Assembly (NCBI GenBank): GCA_018398765.1
Contig: JAHBMJ010001272.1
Location: 1-33,128 of the forward strand
Direction: 5' to 3'
DNA length: 33,128 nucleotides
From: Chromera velia
Lineage: Eukaryota; Sar; Chromeraceae
This document shows positions 9,063 to 20,615 of this stretch, in pieces. The position numbers and the translations under genes are program-made. How positions within the stretch are numbered: the first letter of the stretch is position 1; each line of letters begins with the position of its first letter. Under the pieces are notes generated by a model, which did not search any database, was not told the origin of the DNA, and worked only from the letters and a program-made list of their open reading frames with translations.

Positions 9063-10655
9063 CTTTGCTGAGATAATCAACGATCAAATGAATAGGCAGA
9101 GACATGACTTATCTTCGCCTTGCTGCTGCCAGTGGGTCTGAGAATGAATGCAATGAGGGATTTCTGCCCTCTCCTATCTGTAAGAAGGAATGAACGCAGA
9201 GAGAAAGATCTGTGCGCTTCTCTGTCTGCGAGGCAGAATGAATGTGAGAATAAGTGTAGAGGGGGATCTCTGCCCTGTCCTATCTGCAAGAATGAATGAA
9301 TGCAGGGAGAAGGATCTGTATTTTTCATTGTCTGCAAGAAAGAAGGAATACATAGAGGGAGCTTTGCTTTGGCTGTCTATAAGGCGGGATGAATCTGAGA
9401 ATCAATGCAGAGAACAATCTCTGCGCTATCCATTAAATTTTGCAAAAAGCAAAGAAATTTCAATACAGAGAGAGGGATCTGTGCGCTTCTCTCTGGGAGG
9501 CGGAATGAATCTGAGAATGAATGCAGAGAGCGATCTCTGCGCTATCCAATCTACGAATCTGAGAATGGATGCAGAAAGCGATCTCTGTCCTGTCCTATCT
9601 ACAAGAAGGAATGACTGTAGAGAGAGGGATCTGTACGCTTCTCTCTAGGAGGCGGAATGAATCTGAGAATGGATACAGAGAGGGATCTCTGTCCTATCCT
9701 ATCTGCAACAAGGAATGACTACAGAGAGAAAGATCTGTGCGCTTCTCTCTGGGAGGTGGAATGAATCTGAGAATAGATACAGAGAGGGATCTCTGTCCTA
9801 TCCTATCTATAAAACGGAATAAATGCAGAGAGAAAGATCTGTGAGCTTCTCTCTGGAAGGCGGAATAAATCTGAGAATAAATATAGAGAGGGGTCTCTGT
9901 CCTATCCTATCTGCAAGACGCAATGAATGCAGAGAAAGGGATCTGTGAGCTTCCCTTTCTACGAGGCGGAATAAACCCTGAATGACTGCAGAGAGGGATC
10001 TCTGTCCTCGGCCATCTGCAAGAAGGAATGAATGTAGAGAGAGGGAATTGTGCGCTTTACTGTTTGCAGGAGTTAAGGAATGTGTGCAAAGAAAGAGAAA
10101 TCTACACCTTTGCCTGTCTGCAAGCCAGAATGCATGCAGAGGATGGTTCGTGGCCTTCAGAATTATCCCTGTCCGCAAAAAGGAGTGGATGCAGGGGGAT
10201 TGATTCTTGTCCTTTGCTGTCTGCAAGAAGGAGTGAATGTAGAGAGATGCATCTGTGCCCTTCGCTTTCTGCAAGAAAGGAATGAATGCTGAGAGAGAGA
10301 TCTGGGTTCCCCTTGTCTGAAAGAAAGAATAAATGCAGATAGCGACCTTTGCCCTTGTCTGGCTGCAAGCAAGCAAGAATACTGTAGAGAGGGATCTTGC
10401 CCTTCACTGTGTACAGGAAAAAAAGAATGCAGATGGATCTGCGTCTGCAAGGAGGAATGGATACACAGAGAGGGATCTTCACCCTTTGCTGCCTGTATGA
10501 AAGGGACGAGTGGTCAGAGAGGGATTGGTGTGCTCCTTGTCTGTAAGAAGGAATGATTGCAGAAAGGGATCTTTGCCCTCGTCTGGGTGCAAGTAAGAAG
10601 GGATGCAGATAAAGATTTTTGCCCATCATCGTGTGCAAGAAGAAAAGAATGCAGA
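9063..10655. repeat. Satellite array S2 (about 104-bp composite unit)
   Basis: Tandem units built from two related roughly 50-bp halves. Each half has AATGAATGCAGAGAGAGGGATCTGTG-like cores, written here in pieces: GGAATGAATGCAGAGAG then GGATCTCTGTCC. The landmark GGGAGGCGGAATGAATCTGA recurs at 9648, 9752 and 9856 (104-bp spacing), with an irregular first interval from 9495. Toward 10,000-10,650 the units become more divergent. The core resembles S1 (CAGAGAGAGGGATCTCTG versus CAGAGAGAGGAATCTCTG), so S1 and S2 probably share an ancestor. Confidence 0.75.
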
Positions 10656-11144
10656 GGGATGAAGCACAAGGGTTCTTACCATAGATGCGTCGGCCTGAGC
10701 TCTTCGCTTTGATCCTAAAAATTCTTTGACGACTCGTGTGGCTAAAGACTACAAAATGCGTTTACCAGGATGGCTTGGATATTGATGGTCAAAACAGGGC
10801 ATGCACAATAGAAGGAAAAAGATATGTGGAGGAACCCGAGAACAGAATGCGTTCAGGTAAAGCAGCATCAATGTGAACATGTGAAAAGAGACATGAAGAC
10901 CGAAGATGCTCCAGGGCACGAGGGTTCTCACTCAGACTGTCTGGCTCGGTGATAATCATGTGCGCAGTGGCATGTAAACAGAGTGTGCTCATTCACGGGG
11001 GCAAGAAGCGGTAAGAAGAATACGGTTCGTGGTGACAGGAGACAAGAATGTGCTCAGGGGCAAGCAGAATGCGTATGATCAGGGGAGCACAAGGATTGAA
11101 TGCTCAGAAACAAGAAAAACGCGGTATGCAAGGGACTGAGGAAT
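10656..11144. other. Low-repeat spacer between satellite arrays
   Basis: Mostly unique sequence with degenerate GGGGCAAG and AGAATGCG phrases that hint at decayed 28-bp units. No supported gene. Confidence 0.45.
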
Positions 11145-11460
11145 GAGTGTGTAACCCGGTGATGATCTGGTATGATCGTGTTCGCATGGGCAGGAAGCAG
11201 AGAGAATGTGTGCAGGAGCACAAGTCAGAGAGAATGTACGCACGGGCACGAGTCAGAGAGAATGTGCGCAGAGGCACGAGTCAGACAGAACCTGTGCATG
11301 GGCACCAATCAGAGAGAATATGTGCACAGGCTCGAGTCAGAGAGAATGTGTGCAGAGGCACGAGTCAGACAGAAGGTGTGTATGGGCACCAGTCAGAGAG
11401 GATGTGTGCAGGGACACGAGTCAGAGAGAATGTGCGCAGGGGCGCGAGGAATGGGTGCAA
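11145..11460. repeat. 28-bp minisatellite, right array
   Basis: Consecutive units of exactly 28 bases, GTCAGAGAGAATGTGCGCAG plus AGGCACGA, run from about 11190 to 11455 (roughly nine copies). A TGTGTAACCCGGTGATGATC leader precedes them at 11149. Since 28 is not a multiple of three, all three forward frames stay open and give repeated peptides. These are artefacts of the repeat. Confidence 0.85.
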
Positions 11461-11770
11461 AACTTCAATGTGTGTAACCGGGCGATAATCCGGTGTCATC
11501 GTATGTGCGGGGCACTAGTCAGACAGAATGTGCGTAGGGGCACGAGTCAGAGAGAGGCACGAGTTAGAGATACGAATGTGTGTGACCGGGCAATGATCCG
11601 GTGTCATCGTATGTGCGGGGCACGAGTCAGACAGAATGTGCGTAGGGGCATGAGTCAGAGAGAGGCACGAGTTAGAGATACGAATGTGTGTGACCGGGTG
11701 ATGATCCGGTGTCATCGTATATGCAGGGCACGAGTCAGACAGAATGCGGCAGGGGCATGAAGAATACGTG
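11461..11770. repeat. 108-bp higher-order repeat, three copies
   Basis: The landmark ACCGGGCGATAATCCGGTGT and its variants lie at 11477, 11585 and 11693, exactly 108 bases apart. Each unit joins a GTGTGTGACCGG...CATCGTATG block to two or three derived 28-bp monomers, so it is a higher-order repeat grown from the neighbouring minisatellite. Confidence 0.8.
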
Positions 11771-12162
11771 TTCACGGGGCACCGATTGAAACAGAGCTCC
11801 CACTTGACCTAAGGTACAAAGAATGGGCAGGGGCAAAAAGGAGAGTTCACACGTGACTCAAGGCTGTCACGAAGAATCTTTGTACGCAGGGGCACACGAC
11901 GGAGTTTACGCTCGACTCAACGCACGAACTAGCGCACGAACAAGAAGAGAGTTCACCACTTAGCTCAAGGACATGCGTATGTGTGAACTTGCAGGCGACA
12001 AAGAGATCTGACACTTAAGTTAAGGGCACAAAACGCATGGTGTGATAAGAGACGTGAGCATGAACCATACTCGAACCAATCCGTCCTAAAATGAAGGAGG
12101 CTGGTTGCTGGGTGCTCACGGAGCCAGGTCAAACGAAGCGGACTCTTCCCCACGAGGGCGTG
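11771..12162. other. Decayed repeat spacer
   Basis: Degenerate phrases such as GAGTTCACACGTGACTCAAGG, GAGTTTACGCTCGACTCAA and GAGTTCACCACTTAGCTCAA recur at about 60-75 bp spacing, suggesting an old tandem repeat. No gene seen. Confidence 0.4.
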
Positions 12163-12345
12163 TCCGTTCGCTTTCACCAACTGTTTCACAGACGGTCTTT
12201 CAGAATCTCTTCTCTCACTGTTGCTTCTGTTGGAATGTATCTTTCTTGCTAAAATATTGTTTGGAGACGGTGAGTGGCGGCGACATGCGGCGACGACGCT
12301 CAAAAGCTCGGCTAAAGGCTCTGCAGGCGCCACCACGCCTTCCAT
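12163..12345. repeat. Dispersed repeat R, copy 2 (183 bp)
   Basis: Counterpart of 2161-2352 in direct orientation. It is 9 bases shorter, the difference lying in the CTCACTACTCTTGTTGTTGC region of copy 1. The minus-strand frame opens at an ATG at 12345 and reads MEGVVAPAEPLAE, similar to copy 1. Outside the repeat the flanks diverge. Confidence 0.75.
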
Positions 12346-13826
12346 GCACCACCCTGCACGCCACCGGCGGGCCAGCGGTCGTTTGCAAAAGAAACCAAAC
12401 TCTGCCTGGCCCCCGTCAGACCTAGCTGCAGTATCTAAACGGCCCCTAAGCCGCCCTTCTCATCCTTAAGAGGCGGACAGGAATTAACTCAATCAATCAA
12501 AAACTGGGATGTAAAATATTTAGAATGGAAAAACCGATAGAAGAGAAAAGAAAAAAAAAAAACACTCAAAAAGACTAGAAAAGACAGAAAGTTAAACAAG
12601 GGGGGAAATACTTAAATTGATTGCCCTATTACCTTTAGGAATGAATAAACCTAGCAGGAAAGCCCTACAATGGAACTTTGGTGTTGATGAATTGAATTAG
12701 CAATCAAATTATAAATAATTAACCAATTGGGCTCGCTATGGCTCGCTGGGATATTTAATTCTTTGAAGTTGCTGCAATTTCTTTGAAATACTTTGAAGTA
12801 ACTGCAAAAAAAATCTTTTTTTCCTTTTTTTTTTTCAACATTCAAATAGTTTGAAACAATGAAACCTTAATTCCAAGCTTAATTCTACATTTAATTTTAT
12901 ATGATTCAAAACAAAACGGATGTTAAGCATATTTGACTTGCAGCAGACTACTAGACAGCAGCCTGAGAATTGCAGCTGGCTATGCTGTAAAAAAACATGA
13001 GTTTAATACTGAGGTTTTAAGGCTTTGCAGGACGTAAAACAAAATTTGTCAGTCAACGGATTGCTATACACTCAGTGAAGTGCCTAAGCACAAGTAGTAT
13101 TCATGAATCCGACAAAAGACTCTGAAAGGGGCACCAGGCACCAGGATTAGCTAGATGCACTTGTGTATTGAGTCGGCAGACAAATGGAGAAGGCATGCAG
13201 ACGGCCAATCATCCAGATGTATGATTGAAGGAGCCTGACTGTACAGATTCTGTTTGCGTATCTTTCCCCGTCTCCATTTAGAGAAACGATCACCGAGACC
13301 GGACGCATCATGATGCAGGCCCTCCAGCTGCTGCAAAGGAATTAACGGAAGGTCCGAGAGGGGGTCTTGAATTCAACTCCCGTCCACTCCCCTCTCAGCT
13401 CGCTTCCGATGGTTTACTGCATTCCCCGCTTCTGGCAAAAAGGACTCGGTGAAAGGAGACGACAGCCAAGTGAAAGTTTCATCTACCGAGGCTGTCTATA
13501 CGCTCTTGAGGGGAGAAGAAAGAAGATTCGGTCGAGAGGAAAGAATGAACGCGAGAAAGAAAGAGAGAAATCGGAAAGAGAGGCGACCGATCTGTCTTTT
13601 TTGTTTTCTTCTTCGGGAAACTTCATTCCCTTTACTTTCGTTAAAAGCCTTCCTCTCTTCTCACTAACTCGCATCATCAAACCGCAATCGCCCCCTTTTA
13701 ACTGCATCGGCACTTCTTTTATCTTCTACTCTGCTCGCCCTTCCTTCCTGCTCTGGCCCCCATCCCGTCTAAATGCCCTGCATGCATACCCTCTGCGTCT
13801 ATTTCTGTGTCTCCCTCTCCCTCTCT
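12346..13826. other. Intergenic sequence and probable CCT1 3' UTR
   Basis: The stretch is AT-rich from about 12480 to 13100, with poly-A/T runs near 12550 and 12820. I see no gene. The 167-residue plus-strand frame at 13367-13870 overlaps the CCT1 terminal exon, is Arg/Lys/Ser-rich and looks like chance. The CCT1 3' UTR must lie just left of 13827, but I cannot place its polyadenylation site. Confidence 0.5.
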
Positions 13827-14265
13827 CTACATGGGTGGTTGCTGCTGCTCAGGGGGAGGATCCAACTTGATGAAGTCGTCAATGCGGAGGATCGTCACTG
13901 CGGCCTCCGTGGCAAACCTGCACGCACTCAGGTCAGGCAGAAGGAAGAAAGAAAGGAAGGGAATCAGACAAGAGAGAAAGAGTTTGGAGAATTGTGGTTG
14001 AAAAGAATAGTCGGGGAATGAAGAAGTGCAGGCCGCCGAAGAAATGAAGATTTGGGATGCACAGAAATACGCCCCGCCATTCTCGCGCAAGGGTACGCGT
14101 ACAGCCAAAACACGCAGAGGCGCGCATGCACAAAAAGAGCCAAAATTCCTCCAAGCAATACGCCGATACATCCGCACCCACCACTAACACCAGAACACAC
14201 ACGTACACGCGCGCGCGCACACACACACACACACACATACACACACACACACGCGCGCGCGCGCG

Positions 14266-14304
<39 letters not shown>

Positions 14305-16938
14305 GCACGCACGCACGCACACATACACACAACTCATCCCCCCCACCTCAGACTTTTGATTTTGGACACTGAAGGTTCCACCACGCCCGCCTTCAGGTTG
14401 TTCCTGAGTGTCCCCTTGATCAGGTCGAGGCCGCAGAAGAAGAGGTCTGAGGGGTCAGAGGCACCCAAAGCACTCAGCTGCTTTGCGAGAGGACCCGCGC
14501 CCACCTTCCCCTCCCGCGCAGACACATGACAGGCTCGCAGACGGGCGAGGAGCTCCGTCGCATCCTGTGCGGCGTTGATCGCGAGGGTCTTGGGGATCAC
14601 CGTGAGGGCCTGTGCGAATTCGTTGATGGCCATCTGCTCTCGGGACTCCTGCAGAGAGAGAGAAAGGGACGGGAAGAAATGAGAGAGAAAAGAAAAAAAC
14701 CAACGGTGAGAAATCTGCGTGTGGAGAGAGCGAAGAGAAAGAAGGAAAAGAAAAGGTCAAAGAGGGAAAGAACGTGCACCCACACACGCGCACAGCTCTT
14801 TTTTTTGTCTGAAGGTACAGATCACCTGTCCGGTGTGAGGCATCACATCATGCCCACATCTTTCCTTTGCTTCCTCAACAATTTCAGAGGGGTGAGACTA
14901 TCCAAAGACGAAGCAGGAAGACCGCGAGGCGGGCAGAAAAAAAGTCTGTGACTGAATTTCAACGATTTCAAAAGGAATCCTGTTGCTGAAGAAATTGCAG
15001 GCATCATAGACCGCCGGTATGAAGGAAACTTAAGTCTGCTGACAGACTGACTGACCACTTTGCGTGCGAATTCTTCCAGATGGATGTTCAAGGCTGCCTC
15101 CACGCACCCCCCTCCTGAGACCACCTGGTTGCTCTCCAACGTTCTCGACACAGCCATCAGAGCGTCGTGCACGGACCTTTCTGTCTCGTCCAGCATGAAC
15201 TCGTTGGCACCCTGAAGACAAAATAGAACAGAACAAAAGAGAGCAATAAGTAAAAATACCGTTTCTCTGTCTTTCCTTGACTTCCATGCGGGATGTCAAC
15301 GCCGTCTCCGTTTGAGAAAATCAAAGCGAACGTACGCCACTGAAGCCATCAATCACGAAGCGCTCGAGACTTGGAGGACCGAAATGGAGCCTTCATGCCC
15401 GACAGATTCGCCAATGCAGCATGTCCGTTCCTCAGCCTGTCTCCGCCCCTCTTTCGCCTGCTGTCGAGGGCTTCCACTGCAATCAGACTACTAGAAAAGG
15501 AGAGCGAGAGCGAGAAAAAAAAAAGAGAGAGAGGCAGGGAAAGGGTACCAAGAGGAGTACAGACTGACTCTGAGAAGGAGAGAGCACGCCCTGGAGGATT
15601 TGCACCCCCTGAAGAAGACATAGTCGTTGTCCCCCACTCTCTCCTCGCAGACCTCATCGCATTCCCCCAGGTCCTCCGGGTTGAACCGCTCAGTGCCGTC
15701 GAGCTCACCCAGAGTGAGGCAGATGCGACCTGACATAAATAAAACAAAAACAAGAACACACGTCAAAGGGTGTGTGTGCAGATAGATCGAGCGGAAACCG
15801 GAACTCGTGATACGCCACCTCTGTGCTCTTCGATTTCCACGATTACCTTCTTTCCTTTCTTCGAGCATGCCTAGCTACCCACCTTAAAAGCCGCAAGAAA
15901 AACAATCCAGGAAACAACCCCCCCCAACAAAAAGAAACCCGCCCGACCAACAAACAAACAAACAGACCTCCCGTTGCCTTAGCGATTCTTCGGAGGTCCT
16001 TCTTGTCGACTCTCCTCAACCCGATGGCTTTGGCCTCCACGAGGTACTTCAGATTCATGTCGTCGATACCTTTGGAGGTCAGAATCACATTCGCACCTGC
16101 AAGGAACGTCCAGATTCAAATTACGATATACATGGAGTGAGAACAGATCATAAATTCAAAATCACAGTCTGTCTGTACGACTTACAGGCAGAAAAGCGTC
16201 CACCTCATCCACCCCCCTTAACTACAGAACCATCTTATCACCTGCTTTCTCTCTTTCAGCCTTCCTTTCCTTTCCACCTTCGTTTTTCCAAGCTTCTTTC
16301 CACAGTTCCAGCATGTATGCACAAGCGATACAACCACGGGTGCTCGCGGACCCACGGAGAGAACCTCGTGCACACAGGCGCAGAAACGCAGACAACCCAA
16401 ACGGCACTTCATTAACCCACAACGACACATGCTCACAAGACAGACGTCCCTGTCAATACGGTCGAGAGGAATCAAACACAAAATTCGTCTCTCCCCTTCC
16501 ACAGGCAGACAAGCTTCTTCTTTCTCTCCTGTTCACTGACCGGCATCCAGGATCATCTTCACCTTGTCGCGGGCGATGTCGGCTTCCCTGTACAGCAGAG
16601 CAGGGAAAAGAGAAAAGAGGAAATCAAACACAGAGAGATGGGTGAAAAATTGAATCAAGGTCGTTTCGGGTCCTTCTCTGGCCAAAGGAAGGATCTCCAA
16701 CGCAAGAGTGACTGTATTTCTTTTCTTTCTTTCGAGACGATACAACAAAAAGAGGATGCGTCTCCTCTCTTCCACCCCCATGCATTCTCTTTCTTCCTCC
16801 TTCCCTGCCCCCCTCATGGCGTGCGTGTGCAGCCTTGCTGGAGGGACTGGCAAACTGACTTCTGTCGGATTTTGTCCAACTCCTTCGCGTCGTCAATCAC
16901 AATATTCACACCTGCCCGCGCACATATTTATTCATTTT

Positions 16939-16972
<34 letters not shown>

Positions 16973-19692
16973 AGAGAGAGACAAACAGAGACAGACAGAG
17001 GCAGACAGAGGCAGAAAGAGACAGAGACAAACAGAGACAAACAGAGACAGACAGAGGTAGAAAGAGACAGACAGAGACAAACAGAGACAAACAGAGACAG
17101 ACAGAGGCAGACAGAGGCAGAAAGAGACAGAGACAAACAGAGACAAAAACAGAGGCAGACAGAGGCAGACAGAGGCAGACAGAGGCAGACAGAGACAAAC
17201 AGAGACCGACAGAGGCAGAAAGAGGCAGAAAGAGACAGAGACAAACAGAGACAAAAACAGAGGCAGACAGAGGCAGAAAGAGACAGAGACAAACAGAGAC
17301 AGACAAGAAGCAGAAAGAGACAGAGACAAACAGAGACAGACAGAGGCAGACAGAGGCAGAAAGAGACAGAGACAAACAGAGACAGACAGAGGCAGAAAGA
17401 GACAGAGGCAGACAGAGGCAGAAAGAGACAGACAGAGACAAACAGAGACAAAAACAGAGGCTGGGAAGAAAGAGGGTGCAAGAGGTATAAGCGCGACCCA
17501 GACAGAGAGAGACTGCATGACGGACCGACCTAGGGCCATTCTGTATTTGTTCAGATTGAAGTCCAACAGCGCGATCTTCGCCTTCTTCACGACAGTCGGC
17601 ATCCCCTGTGCAGCCCTGCCCATCCTCAGACCGTATCCGGGAACGACCTCCGAGTCCTTCACGCTCCTTCCGTGACACTGGAGGAATGAACATGCAGATG
17701 GAAGTGTGAGAGGTAGATGAAACACACACAAAAAAACAAAACTGCTGTTGGCATAACGCTTCCTGTGGTACTGCCAAAGAAGACAGAGACAGACAAGGGT
17801 GTGTGAAACGAATATGCGTCCTCTCACTGCTAGTTCAGCACGAAACTCAGGAAGAAAGAGAACCCAGAAAGATGCCGGGAAAGGGAAAGGTGCACCAACG
17901 AATGACGGAATGGTAAAGGAAAGGGGGCAGTGGAACTGGTGTTTTATCATTAGCGGATGAGTGGACAGACAAAGAAAACAAGCTTTCGAGCCTGTCATAG
18001 CTCCATAGTACTCTGTGGCACAAATGCGGTCTCTGCCCTTCCACCTTGCTTCTTTCTCCCTGCAACGCTGCCTCTCGTTTCACTTCCTGACCGACCTTGA
18101 GGACGTTGATTGCATCCACAGGGAACCTGGACTCTCCCCGGATGTTCACGTACTTCACTGACGTCACCGCCTTCACGACCGTGCCAGCGAAGTACTCACC
18201 CTCGCTGCATCATTGCGCATGCAAAAACGGCAGGGAAAAACAAAGTGAAAAAGGCGCGCGGACTTGCACACAAACACGCTTGCAATTTCGGTCATGTGCA
18301 CACTCGCTCACAGACTAAAGAGACACAGAGACCTCCTCTAAGCTTCACAGGTTCCCGTGCTTGGCTTCGGCGATAGAATAGCACAACGAAAGGGCTGTAC
18401 ACTTTTTCCACAAGGACCGCTTTCTGCCGGGAAGGGAGCAAAGAAAGAACAAAACGGCGTACAGGGAGGGGGGAACGTGAGACGGACGGAAGCCAAAGGA
18501 GAATGGGAGGGAACGCGAAGTCGAGGGAAGGGAGGACTGAGAAGAGAACTTCATAAATGAACTGTTGCCGGACACCCACCTGCCGATCATCTTGGAGGAG
18601 AGTGAAGTCCTCGCGATGCTTCGGACTACGGACTCATCTGCATGGAGACGCACAGTCACAAATGGATTAAGGCAGAGTCGGTTCTTCAGTGGCCTGCCTG
18701 GTCAATTCGGCATGGAGTGAAAAATGACTTAAACCCTCTCCCTTCATTCAAGAGGAACCTCAGCGCGTCAAATGCTTTTGAATTTCGAAGAATCAAAGGC
18801 AGGCGGTACAGAGCTCAGAAAAAGAGAGCGAAGAGAAGGACGCGAAAACGCTTTTTTCCTTCTTTCTACCTTCCACGAATATGCTTGAAACCAAGGAGGG
18901 CGAACCGACCCAAAGTTGCGACGCTCTTTGAGAGCTTCTCCTTCAAATACTTTACTCCCTCCTGCAGGTAGGGAAACACACACACGACGGGTGCACCCTT
19001 GGTATGATGACACCCCAAACACGAAGAGATCACCCCCTTAGACGGACAGACGCACAACCCCCCACCCACCCACACACCATTGCATACACATAGCGAAATG
19101 GAATTTGTTCAAAGAGGATCCTGAGTCAATCCAAGTTTTTCTCTTCTTCATCTGACCTCACGTCGGTCCGACCTCTCCCACCGAACCGCAACCCAGCTTC
19201 CCCTTCACCACTGACAGAGCCACTTACTTTGCACGCGGTTTTGAATCCCGCAATAATGGTTGTGGGGTGGATGCCGATTCTGACGAGCTCGTTGGCTCTC
19301 TTCAAGAGCTCTGCCGCGATGAGGACCACCGAAGTCGTCCCATCTCCCACCTCTTGGTCCTGGAGCTCAGAGAGATCCACAAGGACTTTGGCGGCAGGGT
19401 GCTGAACCTCGAGCTGTTTCAGGATGGTGGCCCCGTCATTTGTCACGGTCACCTCACCAATGTCATCCACAAGCATCTTGTCAAGCCCCTGTGGCCCCAG
19501 AGAGGTGCGCAAAATGTTGGCGATCGCAGAGACCGCCATGACTGCAATCACAGCAAAGGGGACAAGGAGAGAGCAATGAAACGAAAAAGGAAGGCAGATG
19601 CAGCCAGATGTCCTGACGCTGTCTTCACGAAGCTCACCGTTTGAGTTTCGCACATCTGTGCCCGACTCTCTTTCCCCAAAGAAGGCGCTCAT
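13827..19692 (-). CDS. CCT1: T-complex protein 1 subunit alpha (CCT1), complete 13-exon gene
   Basis: CCT1 is one of eight subunits of the cytosolic TRiC/CCT chaperonin ring, which folds actin, tubulin and other proteins using ATP. Exons (minus order): 19638-19692, 19228-19541, 18910-18961, 18580-18637, 18096-18204, 17530-17677, 16860-16911, 16541-16587, 15968-16096, 15569-15729, 15056-15211, 14347-14648, 13827-13917. Together they give 1,674 bases, 557 residues plus TAG, with every phase matching; animal CCT1 is about 556. The start [18 protein letters not shown] aligns with the family N-terminus. Group II chaperonin motifs are present: [11 protein letters not shown] (31-41), NDGATIL (53-59), GDGTTS (84-89), GGIDDM-type KGIDDM, and GGG (408-410). 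The insert before FFCGLDL in exon 12 is longer than usual. Subunit identity (alpha) is supported by [17 protein letters not shown] and NVLK. No paralogue-like decay is seen. Confidence 0.95.
14190..14332. repeat. (CA)n/(CG)n microsatellite in CCT1 intron 12
   Basis: Alternating CA runs interrupted by CGCGCG blocks and a GCAC-type run. It lies entirely in the 429-bp last intron (13918-14346). Frames across it give Cys-Val or Thr-His repeats and are not genes. Confidence 0.95.
16938..17462. repeat. Purine-rich CAGAGA/CAGACAGAGG repeat filling CCT1 intron 6
   Basis: A (CA)n and (GA)n lead-in is followed by about 480 bases of ACAGAGACAGACAGAGGCAG-like units, with all A/G/C and almost no T on the plus strand. 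It makes up most of the 618-bp intron 16912-17529. Because the units are short, frames are open on both strands for hundreds of codons (Arg-Gln-Thr-Glu or Leu-Ser-Val-Cys repeats). Confidence 0.95.
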
Positions 19693-20615
19693 CCTTTCTT
19701 TACTCTTCCTTTCTCCTGATCTATCTCGATCTCTGTACGGACAAGAAAAACGATGCGACCGAGAGGGAAAAGATCACAATTATCAGCCAACTTCAGGGAA
19801 AACAATCTCACGACTTATCCCGGTGTGAATCAATTGTTTGGCCGTTACGGATGTACAATGCAATGCTACGTATATATTGCAGAGGGGAATCCCTTTTCCC
19901 TTGTGAGAGAGGATCGGAGGAATCTTCTGCAAGAGGTTGCACCAACTGGGAATTTTAATTTTGGTTTTTCTGCCGTCTCTTTGCATACGCCTTTCGCCAA
20001 AGGATCCGCGCCGACAGAGTTGCTATAGAACACCCATATAATTTCGGCCCAGCCGGATACGCAAAATTACATTTCGCGCTATTTGCGCGCAAGCAGGGGT
20101 GGCTATAGCATCACACCTGCATGCATTATAGGTGCCGTGTCACCCCGGTTTCTTCCCCAGCGAGGTAAGTTGCGCAAAAAAGAATGAGATTGTTCCAGAA
20201 AAAAAAAAGAAATACATTTTGGTTTTTTTTTACGTATATATATATTGAGTATATACATTGAACACACATGTGTATGGCCGGATGGACACAGCGCCTTCCA
20301 GGGTTCAGATTCAGATTCAACAAGACCAACGTCCCGTCCCAACGCCCTGTAAGAACATCTGCAGACGGACGATTGAGCGATCGAAAGAAGTTGAAAGTTC
20401 TTCACGCACGAGCGAATCCAGCGCTGTCAACCTTTAAGTGGCTGAAAGACAGTCCGACACACATCCTCGCTTAAGTTTAACTTCAAAGTACATACAGAGC
20501 CTTTCCACCAAGTTTCTGGTTGATCATCACACAAGCTCAGCCTCACTTTCCCGCAGGGCTTGAGAAAGCAAAGAAGGAGAACACATTCAGATCGAAGAAG
20601 CAAGCAGAAAGAAAG
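19693..20615. promoter_or_regulatory. Intergenic region between divergent CCT1 and the membrane-protein gene
   Basis: A 923-bp gap between two divergent start codons, so both promoters should lie here. A TATATATATATTGAGTATATAC stretch at about 20235-20258 is AT-rich but 360 bases from the nearer ATG, so I do not call it a TATA box. No other feature recognised. Confidence 0.4.

Noticed and set aside
8374-10638. Minus-strand frames of 80-190 residues with recurring Ser/Leu/His-rich peptides
   Set aside because: They are translations of satellites S1 and S2. The same peptides recur with the repeat period and no domain or codon bias is seen.
11147-11760. Overlapping plus-strand frames with repeated RENV or HESERM peptides
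   Set aside because: A 28-bp repeat rotates through all three frames, so openness is a property of the repeat.
2738-11770. CRISPR-like array
   Set aside because: Units are tandem and degenerate, with no constant repeat separated by unique spacers, and the genome is eukaryotic.
13367-13870. 167-residue plus-strand frame
   Set aside because: It overlaps the CCT1 terminal exon on the other strand, has Arg/Glu then Ser/Leu low-complexity composition, and shows no domain.
16708-17998. Very long open frames on both strands across the CAGAGA repeat
   Set aside because: They are low-complexity translations (RQTE or LSVC repeats) of an intronic microsatellite, open in several frames at once. CCT1 exons on either side explain the locus.
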